Origin: Algibacter lectus
Lineage (GTDB): Bacteria > Bacteroidota > Bacteroidia > Flavobacteriales > Flavobacteriaceae
DNA length: 64,000 nucleotides
Direction of reading: 5' to 3'
Assembly: GCF_900112395.1 (NCBI RefSeq)
Contig: NZ_FOLN01000002.1
Coordinates: forward strand, 124,001 to 188,000
Shown: positions 27,607-36,673 of the stretch, piece by piece
How the letters are laid out: every line of letters starts with the position of its first letter
Position numbering within the stretch: the stretch's first letter is position 1
Program-made: the position numbers and the translations under genes
The notes under the pieces: model-generated
Told to the model about the DNA's origin: nothing
Databases searched by the model: none
What the model saw: only the letters and a program-made list of their open reading frames with translations

Positions 27607-28266
27607 ATGAAAAAATTAGCCTTAATTATACTTTTCTTGAGCTCATCTAATTTAATGCAAGCCCATCAGCCCGATATATCGACCACTATGTTGGTAGAAC
27701 AAGATAATCAAACTTGGGTATTACAAATTAGCGCATCGTTAACAGCATTCCAAACCGAAGTCCGTAAACAATTTGCCAATACACCTTACAAAACGCCAGA
27801 AGAATTTCAAGAAATGGTGTTGGAACACATAAAAAACAATATAAATATTACCATTAATAATCTGAATGCTGAAGTAAAATTAACTCACGGTGTTGTAAAA
27901 CTAGGTCACGAAACTAAAGTGGTTTTCCTAGTAATGGGCGTTCCAGATGATATAAAACAAATAGAAGTAAGCAATACTGCTTTTAGCGATATTAACCGAA
28001 GCCAAAGCGCTTTGGTATTATTAAAATCTGGGTTTAATAAAGAGCATTTTGTTTTAAATAAATCGAATAATTTTTCAATAAAGTTGAAAACCGAAGGAAA
28101 CACCTTTGTAAAACAAATCGATAATCAAGCTTCTTTTTTATCAACTAAAATATTACTAGGTCTATTTTTGACCGCCTTAATGGTGTTTCTAATTAAGAAA
28201 ATAAAAAGGAAAAAACATATTCCTGTGCCTGTGCAAGATGCTGTGCTTATTATTGTTAGAGATTAA
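27607..28266 (+). CDS. DUF6702-like envelope protein with C-terminal membrane anchor
   Basis: The ATG at 27607 gives 219 residues beginning with a good signal peptide (MKKLALIILFLSSSNLMQA) directly followed by HQPDISTTMLVEQ, a His/Ser/Thr start resembling the DUF6702 proteins of Bacteroidota. The middle is a beta-rich domain; near the C-terminus LLGLFLTALMVFLI is a membrane helix followed by a basic tail. The longer frame from 27538 adds 23 residues ahead of the signal peptide and is not preferred. Function unknown; probably cotranscribed with the YHYH gene. Confidence 0.6.
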   Translation: MKKLALIILFLSSSNLMQAHQPDISTTMLVEQDNQTWVLQISASLTAFQTEVRKQFANTPYKTPEEFQEMVLEHIKNNINITINNLNAEVKLTHGVVKLGHETKVVFLVMGVPDDIKQIEVSNTAFSDINRSQSALVLLKSGFNKEHFVLNKSNNFSIKLKTEGNTFVKQIDNQASFLSTKILLGLFLTALMVFLIKKIKRKKHIPVPVQDAVLIIVRD

Positions 28267-28592
28267 GCTTTTTGCATGAAAGTTTAGGGTGAAATTTATT
28301 GTTATATTTAACTGCAGACGTTACCCTAGAAAATACTTGTAAGCCTTAAAAGCTATAAGAAGTAATAGTTATTTTTATAAAGAATTTTATTAAAAAAAGT
28401 GTTCTAGTGGTTTTTTGTTTCCAATGTTAGCCGATGTGATATTAATTGAAAATGTTGTCTTAAAAGACAAATTAAATGGAAGAATAATTGTGCTTATATT
28501 AATATATAATTAAGGATAGTTTTAATGCTATCTAAAAATAATTCCTATTTTAGATTCTAATAAAACCGCAACCTTTCATATACAAACACAAC
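28267..28592. other. Intergenic region, no gene seen
   Basis: These 326 bp are A+T-rich with stops in all frames. A small perfect inverted repeat TGTCTT-AA-AAGACA lies near 28455-28468. No clear -7 box or terminator with T-run was recognised, so the promoter of the mgtC-like gene is undefined. Confidence 0.5.
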
Positions 28593-29015
28593 ATGACAGT
28601 TACAGATTTCACATTACGCCTTGCCGTGGCTGCTTTAGCAGGTTTAGCGATTGGTTTCGAAAGACAATTACGTCAAAAAACAGCTGGATTAAAAACCAAT
28701 ATGTTAGTCGCTTCTGGAGCAGCTATATTTGTTTTACTATCATACATGATTAAAAATGAAGATGCTACCGTAGATGTTACTCGAATAATTGCTCAGGTTA
28801 TTACAGGTGTTGGATTTTTAGGTGCAGGAGTTATATTTAGAGAAGGCGCCAATGTACATGGTTTAGGTTCTGCCGCAACTATTTGGTGTAGTGCAGCTAT
28901 TGGCTGTATTGCCGCCACAGGTTTTTATAAGGAAACCGCGATTTGCACAACACTAATTCTCTTTATTAATTTAACCATAGAACCATTAGACAAATGGTTA
29001 AAAGGTAGACGATAA
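28593..29015 (+). CDS. MgtC/SapB-family membrane protein
   Basis: A 140-residue protein with four or five membrane helices matching the N-terminal, conserved part of MgtC: LAGLAIGFERQLRQKTAGLKTNMLVASGAA, then ITGVGFLGAGVIFREG and GLGSAATIWCSAAIGC. The C-terminal soluble domain of Salmonella MgtC is absent, as in the short SapB-like forms. These proteins modulate adaptation to low Mg2+ and ATP synthase or phosphate uptake in some bacteria; here only the family is certain. It is 14 bp ahead of a patatin gene, likely one transcript. Confidence 0.92.
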   Translation: MTVTDFTLRLAVAALAGLAIGFERQLRQKTAGLKTNMLVASGAAIFVLLSYMIKNEDATVDVTRIIAQVITGVGFLGAGVIFREGANVHGLGSAATIWCSAAIGCIAATGFYKETAICTTLILFINLTIEPLDKWLKGRR

Positions 29016-29029
29016 AAAAGAAATCATTA

Positions 29030-29812
29030 ATGGCGCAAAAAGTAACTTCAACTAATAAAAAAATAGGACTTGTGCTTTCTGGTGGAGGAGCAAGAGCTTA
29101 CGCACACATTGGTGTATTACACGCCTTAAATGAACAAGGAATTTACCCAACACATGTATCTGGTTCTAGTGGCGGAGCTATGGTTGGTGCTTTGTATTGT
29201 AATGGCTACACGCCTTTAAAAATATTAGAATTAGCTAAAAGCCACGAGTTTTTACAAATTTTCAAAATAGGATTGGTCAACAAGGAGTTAACGGAAATGA
29301 CACGTTTAAAATCTTTTCTAAATCAATATTTAACCGATGATTTTAATAGCTTAAAAACACCTTTATCCATTTGTGCGTCTAATATAAATGTAGGAGCTTA
29401 CGAAATTCGCTCGTCTGGAAAGTTAATAGAGTTCATTGCTGCATCTTGTGCCATTCCGTTATTATTTAAACCTATCAAAATTAATAATCAGTTGTATGTA
29501 GATGGCGGATTACTAAATAATTTACCTGTAGAGCCCTTGTTACAAACCTCAGAAAAAATAATAGGTGTAAGCGTTAATGAACACGAACATAAAGATCAAA
29601 TTAAAGGCACCTTACAAATTACCCAGCGCTGTTTGCAGTTGGCCATTTGGAGTAATATGCAAGAGCGCATAGACAAATGCGATGTTTCAATACGTATTGA
29701 TAAACATTTAAATTATAACATGTTTTCTATTAGTAAATCGCAGGAATTGTTCGATATTGGCTACAAACAAACTATTGACAAAATGGATAGTATTTTAAAG
29801 GCTATAAGCTGA
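29030..29812 (+). CDS. RssA-like patatin phospholipase
   Basis: A 260-residue, compact patatin protein. The oxyanion loop is LSGGGARAYAHIGVLHAL (about residues 17-34), the nucleophile elbow GSSGGAMVGA with catalytic Ser about residue 46, and the catalytic Asp in YVDGGLLNNLPVEPL. All key residues are present. The length and motifs match the RssA/NTE-like bacterial group, which are cytoplasmic lipid acyl hydrolases. It is not closely related in length to the larger patatin protein at 19447-21138, which has membrane segments. Confidence 0.92.
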   Translation: MAQKVTSTNKKIGLVLSGGGARAYAHIGVLHALNEQGIYPTHVSGSSGGAMVGALYCNGYTPLKILELAKSHEFLQIFKIGLVNKELTEMTRLKSFLNQYLTDDFNSLKTPLSICASNINVGAYEIRSSGKLIEFIAASCAIPLLFKPIKINNQLYVDGGLLNNLPVEPLLQTSEKIIGVSVNEHEHKDQIKGTLQITQRCLQLAIWSNMQERIDKCDVSIRIDKHLNYNMFSISKSQELFDIGYKQTIDKMDSILKAIS

Positions 29813-29842
29813 GTTTTAAAATACGTTTATTCATTATTTGTA

Positions 29843-31471
29843 CTACTCCATAAACCCCTTCCAAATAGTACTAGTCTGTATTTTGCTTTTGATTTGGCCT
29901 TTACTAAGCTCTTTTATATTTGGCACCTTAACATTGAAAGGCGTAGAAGTTAAAGTAATTTCATCAGCCTGATTATCTGCAACATTAGTTTCAAGTTGCG
30001 TTAAAAACTTCACGACACGCTCTTGGCCTAATGCGCTTGCAACATCCATCATCATGGTGTTTATTTCAGCTTCATAATTATCACAATTAACTAAAGCACC
30101 AAGCATATTAATTAAACCAAACTCGCTAGTTGCAAAACCATTATAAGCATAAGCTTCAGTAAATAATAAATCTTCTTTATCGGTTTCTATATCTTTTTTG
30201 TTATCCGATACAAAAGCAAAACCTTCCACAGATTTCACATATTGTATGGCTCCAAGGGCCATAGGATATTCCTTATTGGCCATAATAATATCCAGCTTGT
30301 AATGCAAAGCAAAATGGCGAATATTTTCTACAGCTTTCTTTTGTTTTTCATCTAAAGTTTTAATGCTCGCTTTAATAGAAAAAGCTTCGTTTACAATGTA
30401 CTCTAACTCTTTAAGAGCCTCATTAAACGTATCATTTTCAAGATGCGTAATAAGGCTGATTGCTGTAGTTTGGTAAGTGTCATCTTTAGAAAAAGCCTCG
30501 GTATTACCAATAATTAATACTGCTTTTATAAAATCATTTATAGCATTGGCATGATGAAATATATTATCATCAATTTTAAAACTAGCTAATTTCTTATTGG
30601 GCTTAATTGTTTTAGAAGATAGGCCAGAGGCTGTTTTTTTAGAAACGGCATTTTTCATTAAACTTTTGTAAAAATCAGAACTTAAAATAGTAGCTCGGCA
30701 AGAACTAGGAGATTCTACAAAGGGCGAAAACTGGATTGTTTTTCCGCTAAAATTATACTTCAAATTATATCCTTCACCTTTCTGTATGGTTTTAAGCATA
30801 GCTTCTAATTTTGGTAAAAACACGATAGCATCAATATAGGGTTCGTATTCTTTTAAAGTTTTGGTTACGTGGTCGCCAAAACTTTGCTGGTTCATCAGGT
30901 TATGTAAAAGGTGAAGCACAGCCATATCGTAATTTTTGAGCTCAAAATAAGCTTCCGATACATCGAACTCCATTCTTAAAAAGTCTTTATTTATAGTAGT
31001 TCCACTCGTTCCTGTAGGCGCATGTTTAAACATAGCTTTATCGTAAAAAGCAATAGCCTGTTTGTAGTTTTCTGCTGTAAAATAAATATCTGCCAAAGCA
31101 TGTGTAGCTACGTGATGCATATTGCCCATCTCTTTTGTGAAGTGAAATGGTGAATAATATTTCTTGATGGTTGCTTCGCTTAATTCGAGCTCATCGGCTA
31201 TATATTTTAAAGTGGTTTCGTAGTTTTTAATGTTATAGCGATCAAATGTTTTAGGTAACTTTTCTGCTATTTCTAAAAAAGTGGTATTATTGGCATATTC
31301 TTCGGTAGTTGCTAAAAATTTAATGTTTTCTCGCATCATATCTATGGCATGATTATGATACATACTAGGTTCTTCTGATTGGCTCCATGATACGTAACTA
31401 TATAGAAAACAAAACAATAATATACTCTTAATACCTTTTAGGTTTAAATTTGATGCAGAAAACAAACTCAT
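29843..31471 (-). CDS. Secreted TPR-like helical protein of unknown function
   Basis: A 542-residue protein with an N-terminal hydrophobic segment (about residues 14-30, SILLFCFLYSYVSWSQ) that looks like a signal peptide. It is almost entirely helical, with TPR-like pairs, for example THALADIYFTAENYKQAIAFYDKAMF and VSEAYFELKNYDMAVLHLLHNL. No catalytic motif was seen. TPR arrays usually serve as protein-binding scaffolds; the partner is unknown. It is monocistronic and converges with the patatin gene. Confidence 0.65.
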   Translation of the reverse strand: MSLFSASNLNLKGIKSILLFCFLYSYVSWSQSEEPSMYHNHAIDMMRENIKFLATTEEYANNTTFLEIAEKLPKTFDRYNIKNYETTLKYIADELELSEATIKKYYSPFHFTKEMGNMHHVATHALADIYFTAENYKQAIAFYDKAMFKHAPTGTSGTTINKDFLRMEFDVSEAYFELKNYDMAVLHLLHNLMNQQSFGDHVTKTLKEYEPYIDAIVFLPKLEAMLKTIQKGEGYNLKYNFSGKTIQFSPFVESPSSCRATILSSDFYKSLMKNAVSKKTASGLSSKTIKPNKKLASFKIDDNIFHHANAINDFIKAVLIIGNTEAFSKDDTYQTTAISLITHLENDTFNEALKELEYIVNEAFSIKASIKTLDEKQKKAVENIRHFALHYKLDIIMANKEYPMALGAIQYVKSVEGFAFVSDNKKDIETDKEDLLFTEAYAYNGFATSEFGLINMLGALVNCDNYEAEINTMMMDVASALGQERVVKFLTQLETNVADNQADEITLTSTPFNVKVPNIKELSKGQIKSKIQTSTIWKGFME

Positions 31472-31609
31472 TTGTATGATTTTTTTTCAAAACTATAAAT
31501 AATATGTCAAGAAACAGGCTTTTTTGGGTGTAAATAAGTTCTGAAAATCTCCAATAAATCACTTAAAATATTAACAAATCATTTCAGTAAATCTAGACTT
31601 AGGTATCGT

Positions 31610-31617
31610 TATCTTTG
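31610..31617 (+). promoter_or_regulatory. -7 promoter box of the zinc-ribbon SDR gene
   Basis: TATCTTTG, a perfect match to TAnnTTTG, lies 49 bp upstream of the start codon, predicting a leader of about 43 nt. No good -33 TTTG was recognised. Confidence 0.55.
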
Positions 31618-31666
31618 CACGAATTATTTTTTATATCAACCCTATTGCGATATATCACTTTTATAT

Positions 31667-33235
31667 ATGCCAGAAGAAGATAAACAAGGCCAGACGGCTA
31701 ACCACAAGATTGTTTCTCCAGAAGAAATAGATCAATGCATTGCCATTTTAGAGCAACTAAATGCAGATACTAACCAAATGTTTGAGCTTCCAGAAGCGCA
31801 ACGTAACGCGCTGTTTAAAGCTTCCGGCTTGTTATCTCGTCCAAATCGCGATGAGTTCCAGCGTCGTAGAAAAGATGCTAAAAAAGCGGCAAAGCGTAAA
31901 ATGATTGCTAAAGATAAGCATGCGCGAAAATCTACAGGTATTCGTTCGGCAAGAGAATCAGCTTTATTTGTAGCGCCTAAGTTATTAGCTGCAGCAGCCA
32001 TTTCTGAAGATACTCCAGAATTAGAATCGCCTAGAAACTGTTACGTTTGTAAAACGGTATTTACCAAATTGCATCACTTTTACGATACCATGTGTACGGA
32101 ATGTGGTGATTTAAACTATGCCAAACGTTTTCAAACTACCGACTTAAAAGGTCAAGTAGCTGTAATTACAGGTTCGCGTTTAAAAATTGGTTATCATATT
32201 ACATTAATGTTATTGCGCTCTGGTGCAACGGTTGTAGCTACTACACGTTTTCCGGCAGATTCTGCTATTCGTTTTTCTAAAGAAGACGACTATAAACAAT
32301 GGAGCGACCGTTTACATATACATGGCTTAGATTTACGCCACATACCAAGTGTTGAAATTTTCTGTAACTATATAGAGCAGAAATACGATCGCTTAGATAT
32401 TTTAATAAACAACGCCGCACAAACAGTGCGTCGTCCGTCTGGGTTTTATTTCCATTTAATGGAAAACGAAAAACTACCTGTAGACCAATTACCAAAATTA
32501 GCACAAACCTTATTAAACGATCACGTAAGCTGTTTGCAAGAACTTACAGATTTAAGTGTAAACACAGCTAAAACGAGTAAAAATAATGTATTGCCAGTAA
32601 CATGGCACGGTCCGGAACCAGGTATTGGTTTGCGTAATTCGGCCGAACTTTCTCAAATACCTTACAGTTTTGATAATTCGTTACAAACCTCAGAGGTATT
32701 TCCAGAAGGAAAATTAGATGCCGATTTGCAGCAAGTAGATTTACGTAAAACCAACAGTTGGCGTTTAAAATTAGGTGAAATAGAAACTACCGAAATGGTA
32801 GAAGTACAACTTGTAAATGCCGTAGCACCTTTTGTGTTGTGTAACCGTTTATCAAATTTAATGATGAAGGAAAACACAGGAAAAAAACACATTATAAATG
32901 TTTCGGCCATGGAAGGGAAGTTCCATAGGTTTAAAAAACAAGACAGACATCCGCATACAAACATGGCAAAAGCAGCTTTAAATATGCTTACACATACCTC
33001 GGCAGCTACCTTTGCAAAGTCGGGAATTTACATGAATGCAGTCGATACTGGGTGGGTAACCGATGAAGATCCGGCCGAATTGTCTAAGAAAAAGGTAGAA
33101 GTTCACGATTTTCAGCCTCCGCTAGATATTGTTGATGGTGCCGCGAGGGTAATGGATCCGCTTATTGACGGCATTAATACCGGAAAACATTGGTCAGGTA
33201 AATTTTTAAAAGATTATTTTCCTATAGATTGGTAG
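31667..33235 (+). CDS. SDR-fold oxidoreductase with N-terminal zinc ribbon and altered catalytic residues
   Basis: A 522-residue protein. Residues 1-115 form a helical, strongly basic region ([13 protein letters not shown]); a four-cysteine zinc knuckle follows (C125, C128, C143, C146; CxxC-x14-CxxC); from about 160 it has a Rossmann SDR domain: [28 protein letters not shown] (the NNAA block) and [10 protein letters not shown] with the catalytic-type Ser. Two deviations are clear: the glycine-rich loop has Lys in place of the middle Gly, and YxxxK is replaced by TNMAK. The Lys is kept but the Tyr is Thr, so classical SDR catalysis is doubtful. Substrate unknown. Confidence 0.82.
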   Translation: MPEEDKQGQTANHKIVSPEEIDQCIAILEQLNADTNQMFELPEAQRNALFKASGLLSRPNRDEFQRRRKDAKKAAKRKMIAKDKHARKSTGIRSARESALFVAPKLLAAAAISEDTPELESPRNCYVCKTVFTKLHHFYDTMCTECGDLNYAKRFQTTDLKGQVAVITGSRLKIGYHITLMLLRSGATVVATTRFPADSAIRFSKEDDYKQWSDRLHIHGLDLRHIPSVEIFCNYIEQKYDRLDILINNAAQTVRRPSGFYFHLMENEKLPVDQLPKLAQTLLNDHVSCLQELTDLSVNTAKTSKNNVLPVTWHGPEPGIGLRNSAELSQIPYSFDNSLQTSEVFPEGKLDADLQQVDLRKTNSWRLKLGEIETTEMVEVQLVNAVAPFVLCNRLSNLMMKENTGKKHIINVSAMEGKFHRFKKQDRHPHTNMAKAALNMLTHTSAATFAKSGIYMNAVDTGWVTDEDPAELSKKKVEVHDFQPPLDIVDGAARVMDPLIDGINTGKHWSGKFLKDYFPIDW

Positions 33236-33297
33236 TCCTTATCTATAAATTGGCACTACCTTTACACAAGTAATTATAAATACAATACTATATTATT

Positions 33298-33489
33298 ATG
33301 AGTAAAGGAACAGTAAAGTTTTTCAACGACGCTAAAGGATTCGGATTTATTACAGAAGAAGGTGTAGACAAAGATCATTTTGTACACATTTCAGGTTTAG
33401 TAGACGAGATTCGTGAAGGCGATGTTGTTGAATTTGATTTACAAGAAGGAAACAAAGGACTAAATGCAGTTAACGTAAAAGTTATCTAA
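33298..33489 (+). CDS. cspA: Cold-shock domain protein
   Basis: A 63-residue single cold-shock domain with both RNA-binding motifs, KGFGFIT (RNP1) and HFVHIS (RNP2-type), and the usual start MSKGTVKFFND. Such proteins bind single-stranded RNA and melt secondary structure. It stands alone and ends in a strong terminator. The family has many members per genome, so the cspA symbol denotes the type, not orthology. Confidence 0.95.
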   Translation: MSKGTVKFFNDAKGFGFITEEGVDKDHFVHISGLVDEIREGDVVEFDLQEGNKGLNAVNVKVI

Positions 33490-33511
33490 ATATATACTTA
33501 AAGTTTTTAAA

Positions 33512-33545
33512 AAGGCCCATCAATTTATTTTGATGGGCTTTTTTT
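33512..33545 (+). terminator. Intrinsic terminator of the cold-shock gene
   Basis: GCCCATCA (33515-33522) pairs with TGATGGGC (33531-33538) across an 8-nt loop; the stem can be lengthened by A-T pairs and is followed by a T-run. It lies about 22 bp after the stop codon. Confidence 0.85.
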
Positions 33546-33663
33546 GTTTAAAATTTTGAAAACTCATTAAGAACATTAAATTCTTTAATCCATTAAAATA
33601 ATCTTAAATCTCCATCAATAAAACAGCAAATAATCTGTACTTTTCGGAAAAATTAGAAGAACG

Positions 33664-34134
33664 ATGTGCAAAGAAAAATTTATGCAGGAAGCTGTAAATG
33701 CAGCTTTAAAAGGAATGAACAACAATGAAGGTGGCCCATTTGGCTGTGTAGTTGTTAAAGACGGAAAAATAGTTGGTCGTGGCAATAATAAAGTAACCTC
33801 TACCAACGACCCTACAGCACATGCCGAAGTTACGGCCATTAGAGATGCATGTAAAAACTTAGACTCTTTTCAACTAGATGGTTGCGAAATATATACCTCT
33901 TGCGAGCCTTGCCCTATGTGCTTAGGCGCTATTTATTGGGCGAGACCAGATAAGGTTTACTACGGAAGTAATCAAGTAGACGCGGCTAATATTGGTTTTG
34001 ACGATGAGTTTATCTACAAGGAAATTCCGTTACCATACGAAAAAAGAAGTATTCCTTTTGAGCAATTAGCTCGTGAAATCGCTTTAGAGCCATTTAATGA
34101 GTGGACTAAAAAAATGGATAAAACGGAGTATTAG
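33664..34134 (+). CDS. Guanine deaminase-like nucleoside/base deaminase (CDA fold)
   Basis: A 156-residue member of the cytidine deaminase superfamily. Zinc ligands and the proton-shuttling Glu are all visible: HAEVTAIRDAC (His and Glu) and CEPCPMCLGAIYWARPDKVYYG (two Cys). The length and the C-terminal block match B. subtilis GuaD-type guanine deaminases better than tRNA adenosine deaminase. It would convert guanine to xanthine in the cytoplasm. It is followed by a GNAT gene after 52 bp, not obviously related in function. Confidence 0.9.
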   Translation: MCKEKFMQEAVNAALKGMNNNEGGPFGCVVVKDGKIVGRGNNKVTSTNDPTAHAEVTAIRDACKNLDSFQLDGCEIYTSCEPCPMCLGAIYWARPDKVYYGSNQVDAANIGFDDEFIYKEIPLPYEKRSIPFEQLAREIALEPFNEWTKKMDKTEY

Positions 34135-34186
34135 ATAAGTTTGAGGGAATTACAATTCCGTTGAAAAATTAATTTAAGTATTTCTA

Positions 34187-34873
34187 ATGGTAAATTTAGA
34201 AGATCAATTAAAAAATCCAGTTTGGTATTCATTAAAAGAAACACATAAGAAACTTGCCGTGGTTTCTGATGGGGTACAATTTTATCACCACGAGGTTTGC
34301 CCGTTTGGGGCTTTTTTCGATGAAACAAAAACGGCCGAAGCTTCAAGTGAGTATGTAAAAAAATCAGATTCATTTTTCTTTGTTTCAGAAAATCAGACCC
34401 CAATAATAGACAAAAACAACGTGGTCTTAGATAGAAAAATCGACGGCTGTCAAATGGTATTAAATCAACTATCAGATGTTGAAATAACAGAAGATATTGT
34501 ATTGCTAGATGAAAGTTATATCGAAGAAATTTACAATTTAGTTTGGTTAGTTATGCCTGGTTATTATAAAAAGCGAACCTTTGAAATGGGGAATTATTAT
34601 GGCATAATCAAGGATGATAAATTAGTAGCAATAGCTGGCCAACGTATGCAAACCGATCTTTTTATAGAAGTTAGTGCTGTAGTAACACACCCTAACTACA
34701 CAAGAAAAGGATTTGCTAAACAACTTATAGCGCACAATACAAAAGAAATTCTGAAAGTAAATAAACAACCTATTTTACACACAAATAAAGGTAACTTAGC
34801 GATTCCGCTTTATCAAAAATTAGGATATGAATTAACTCGCGATATGAACTGGTGGTTGTTTCATAAGATATAA
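34187..34873 (+). CDS. GNAT-family N-acetyltransferase
   Basis: A 228-residue protein whose C-terminal half is a GNAT domain: the acetyl-CoA pyrophosphate loop is VVTHPNYTRKGFAKQLI (Arg/x/x/Gly-x-Gly/Ala type, here RKGFAK), followed by LHTNKGNLAIPLYQKLGYELTR. The N-terminal half (about residues 1-100) is unassigned and probably recognises the substrate. The layout resembles FR47-like acetyltransferases. Substrate not deducible. Confidence 0.85.
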   Translation: MVNLEDQLKNPVWYSLKETHKKLAVVSDGVQFYHHEVCPFGAFFDETKTAEASSEYVKKSDSFFFVSENQTPIIDKNNVVLDRKIDGCQMVLNQLSDVEITEDIVLLDESYIEEIYNLVWLVMPGYYKKRTFEMGNYYGIIKDDKLVAIAGQRMQTDLFIEVSAVVTHPNYTRKGFAKQLIAHNTKEILKVNKQPILHTNKGNLAIPLYQKLGYELTRDMNWWLFHKI

Positions 34874-34920
34874 TTTTAAAAAACAGGAACTTCACTACAA
34901 TTTAAAAAACGGATATTAAA

Positions 34921-35385
34921 ATGGATAATAAGGAAATAATAGAGAAGTTTTACACATCATTTTCTAATGGGAATTTTGAAGGCATGCTAGAATGTTATCA
35001 TAAAGATGTTGTATTCGAAGATGCTGTATTTGGAAGGCTAGAAGGAGAAAGCGCTTTTAAAATGTGGGAAATGTTGCTTTCACAAAAAAAAGGAGATACT
35101 AAAATTAGCTTTAACAATATAGAAGCTAATGCTGAAACCGGAAAAGCAAATTGGGTTGCAGAATATTTTTATGGAGAGAAAAAAAGAAAAGTTATAAATG
35201 AAGTTAGTACTGCCTTTAAATTTAAAGATGGTAAAATTATAGAACATTTTGATACTTTTGATTTATGGAAGTGGACCAAACAAGCCATGGGAACTCCGGG
35301 ATATTTATTAGGTTGGACATCTTATATGAAAAGTAAAATTCAACAAACCACTAACAAAAGGTTAGATGCGTTTATGAACAAATAA
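34921..35385 (+). CDS. SnoaL/NTF2-like protein
   Basis: A 154-residue protein of the NTF2-like fold: EIIEKFYTSFSNGNFEGMLECYHKDVVFEDAVFG is the typical opening of SnoaL-like proteins, with a helix-rich N-terminus and then beta strands (ANWVAEYFYG, STAFKFKDGKIIEHFDTFDLWKW). These proteins are isomerases, hydrolases or ligand-binding proteins; the pocket is not specific enough to call. Its stop codon is one base before the next gene, which suggests coupled translation. Confidence 0.85.
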   Translation: MDNKEIIEKFYTSFSNGNFEGMLECYHKDVVFEDAVFGRLEGESAFKMWEMLLSQKKGDTKISFNNIEANAETGKANWVAEYFYGEKKRKVINEVSTAFKFKDGKIIEHFDTFDLWKWTKQAMGTPGYLLGWTSYMKSKIQQTTNKRLDAFMNK

Positions 35386-35386
35386 T

Positions 35387-36085
35387 ATGAGATTCTTAAT
35401 AATTGTACTGCTGATTTCTAATTCTACTTTTGCCCAATATTGGGGAGGACAAGAGATTTCTGAATCTAATTTAATGCCTTGGGTTCCTAAATTTGAAATG
35501 GAGTATCAAGGCTCATATCATTTTGGTGAAAGCGAAATGGAAACGAATTTAAATTTATTTTTTTCTGGAGGCTTCATAATTGGCCAAGTAGAAAATGGCT
35601 CTTGGGTAGATGATACAAACCAATGGAAAAGTAACTACATCAATCTCACAAATATCAAAATTGATAAAACAGGCAAGTTTTCTAGCGATCAGCATACTGG
35701 GCAATTTGTTCATTATAAAACTGAAAACGGAGCGCTTTATAAAAGTTTAAAAATTGATAATCCTTGGTCTAGTTGGATTGAAGACAGCAAGTTTGAAATA
35801 GGAACAAAATCTGAATTAATTTTAAAAGAGTCTTATTCTGGAAAATACATAGAAGCTTCGTATAAAAAATTACAACCTGCTGAATTACATGCTATGCATC
35901 CTGACGACTTGCAGATTATGAGAAATGAAATATATGCACGCTATGGCTATATCTTTATTAAGAACGGGAAAATGGATCTTTACTTTAGAAATCAAGATTG
36001 GTACAAACCAGAACACAAAAATGTAAATAATTTTTTAAGCGATTTAGAACGTTATAATATTGGTTTAATTAGAAGCATCGAATAA
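35387..36085 (+). CDS. YARHG-domain secreted protein
   Basis: A 232-residue protein with a signal peptide (cleavage after TFAQ, about residue 16). The C-terminal 70 residues form a YARHG domain, with MRNEIYARYGYIF and DLYFRNQDWYKPEH as its hallmarks. The first 150 residues are beta-rich and unassigned. The YARHG domain is thought to act outside the cytoplasm, but its biochemical role is unknown. It starts one base after the SnoaL-like gene. Confidence 0.82.
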   Translation: MRFLIIVLLISNSTFAQYWGGQEISESNLMPWVPKFEMEYQGSYHFGESEMETNLNLFFSGGFIIGQVENGSWVDDTNQWKSNYINLTNIKIDKTGKFSSDQHTGQFVHYKTENGALYKSLKIDNPWSSWIEDSKFEIGTKSELILKESYSGKYIEASYKKLQPAELHAMHPDDLQIMRNEIYARYGYIFIKNGKMDLYFRNQDWYKPEHKNVNNFLSDLERYNIGLIRSIE

Positions 36086-36112
36086 TAACAAATGCCTCAA
36101 TAATTTCAATCT

Positions 36113-36547
36113 TCACAAAGAAAGACTTTCTAAAGCATAGAATAAGCGATTCTTGGCATTATCTTGCGATCCAAAAATAGAACGAAACAGTTCGCCTTTT
36201 TCCGAAATAAGCAACCATTGTGGTGTGCCTTCAGATTTGAATTGATCGTAAACCTGATGATGCTTATCTATATAAATAGGAAATGGATTTTCACCACTTG
36301 TAAATATACTTTTAATAGACGCTTTTGTGCCTTCTCTATTTACAAAATCGGCATGTATACCAGCAACCTGAATCGATGGGTATTTCTGTTGAAACTCATA
36401 AGCCAAAGGTATAGCACGGCCCGTGCAACCCAAACAATAATTGTTATAAATAATGATTAGTAAAACCTTGTTTTTATACAGCTCCATTAGGTCTGTGGCC
36501 ACACCATCTAGGTCTAAAACATGTATGCTTTCTATTTCTGTATTCAT
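36113..36547 (-). CDS. Redoxin/AhpC-TSA-like thioredoxin-fold protein
   Basis: A 144-residue cytoplasmic protein with the thioredoxin fold; the active-site region NYCLGCTGRAIPLAYEFQQ contains a CxxC pair (CLGC) at the expected place after the first beta strand (LLIIIYNNY). Cis-proline (GTPQWLLIS) is present. It is similar to AhpC/TSA or TlpA-type redoxins without a signal peptide. It probably reduces a peroxide or disulfide. It is isolated, converging with the YARHG gene. Confidence 0.8.
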   Translation of the reverse strand: MNTEIESIHVLDLDGVATDLMELYKNKVLLIIIYNNYCLGCTGRAIPLAYEFQQKYPSIQVAGIHADFVNREGTKASIKSIFTSGENPFPIYIDKHHQVYDQFKSEGTPQWLLISEKGELFRSIFGSQDNAKNRLFYALESLSL

Positions 36548-36615
36548 CTTTAAATTCCAGATTAAGGTTTCACAAATTTAGGAATTTCTTAGGATAAGTT
36601 TTTTATTTAAAGAAG

Positions 36616-36623
36616 TACTTTTG
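36616..36623 (+). promoter_or_regulatory. -7 promoter box of the LLM oxidoreductase gene
   Basis: TACTTTTG, a perfect TAnnTTTG match, lies 50 bp upstream of the start codon; the predicted leader is about 44 nt. Confidence 0.55.
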
Positions 36624-36673
36624 TGCTATTGAATTTTCCTCAAAGAACACTTACTTCAATAGATTATTAGCAC

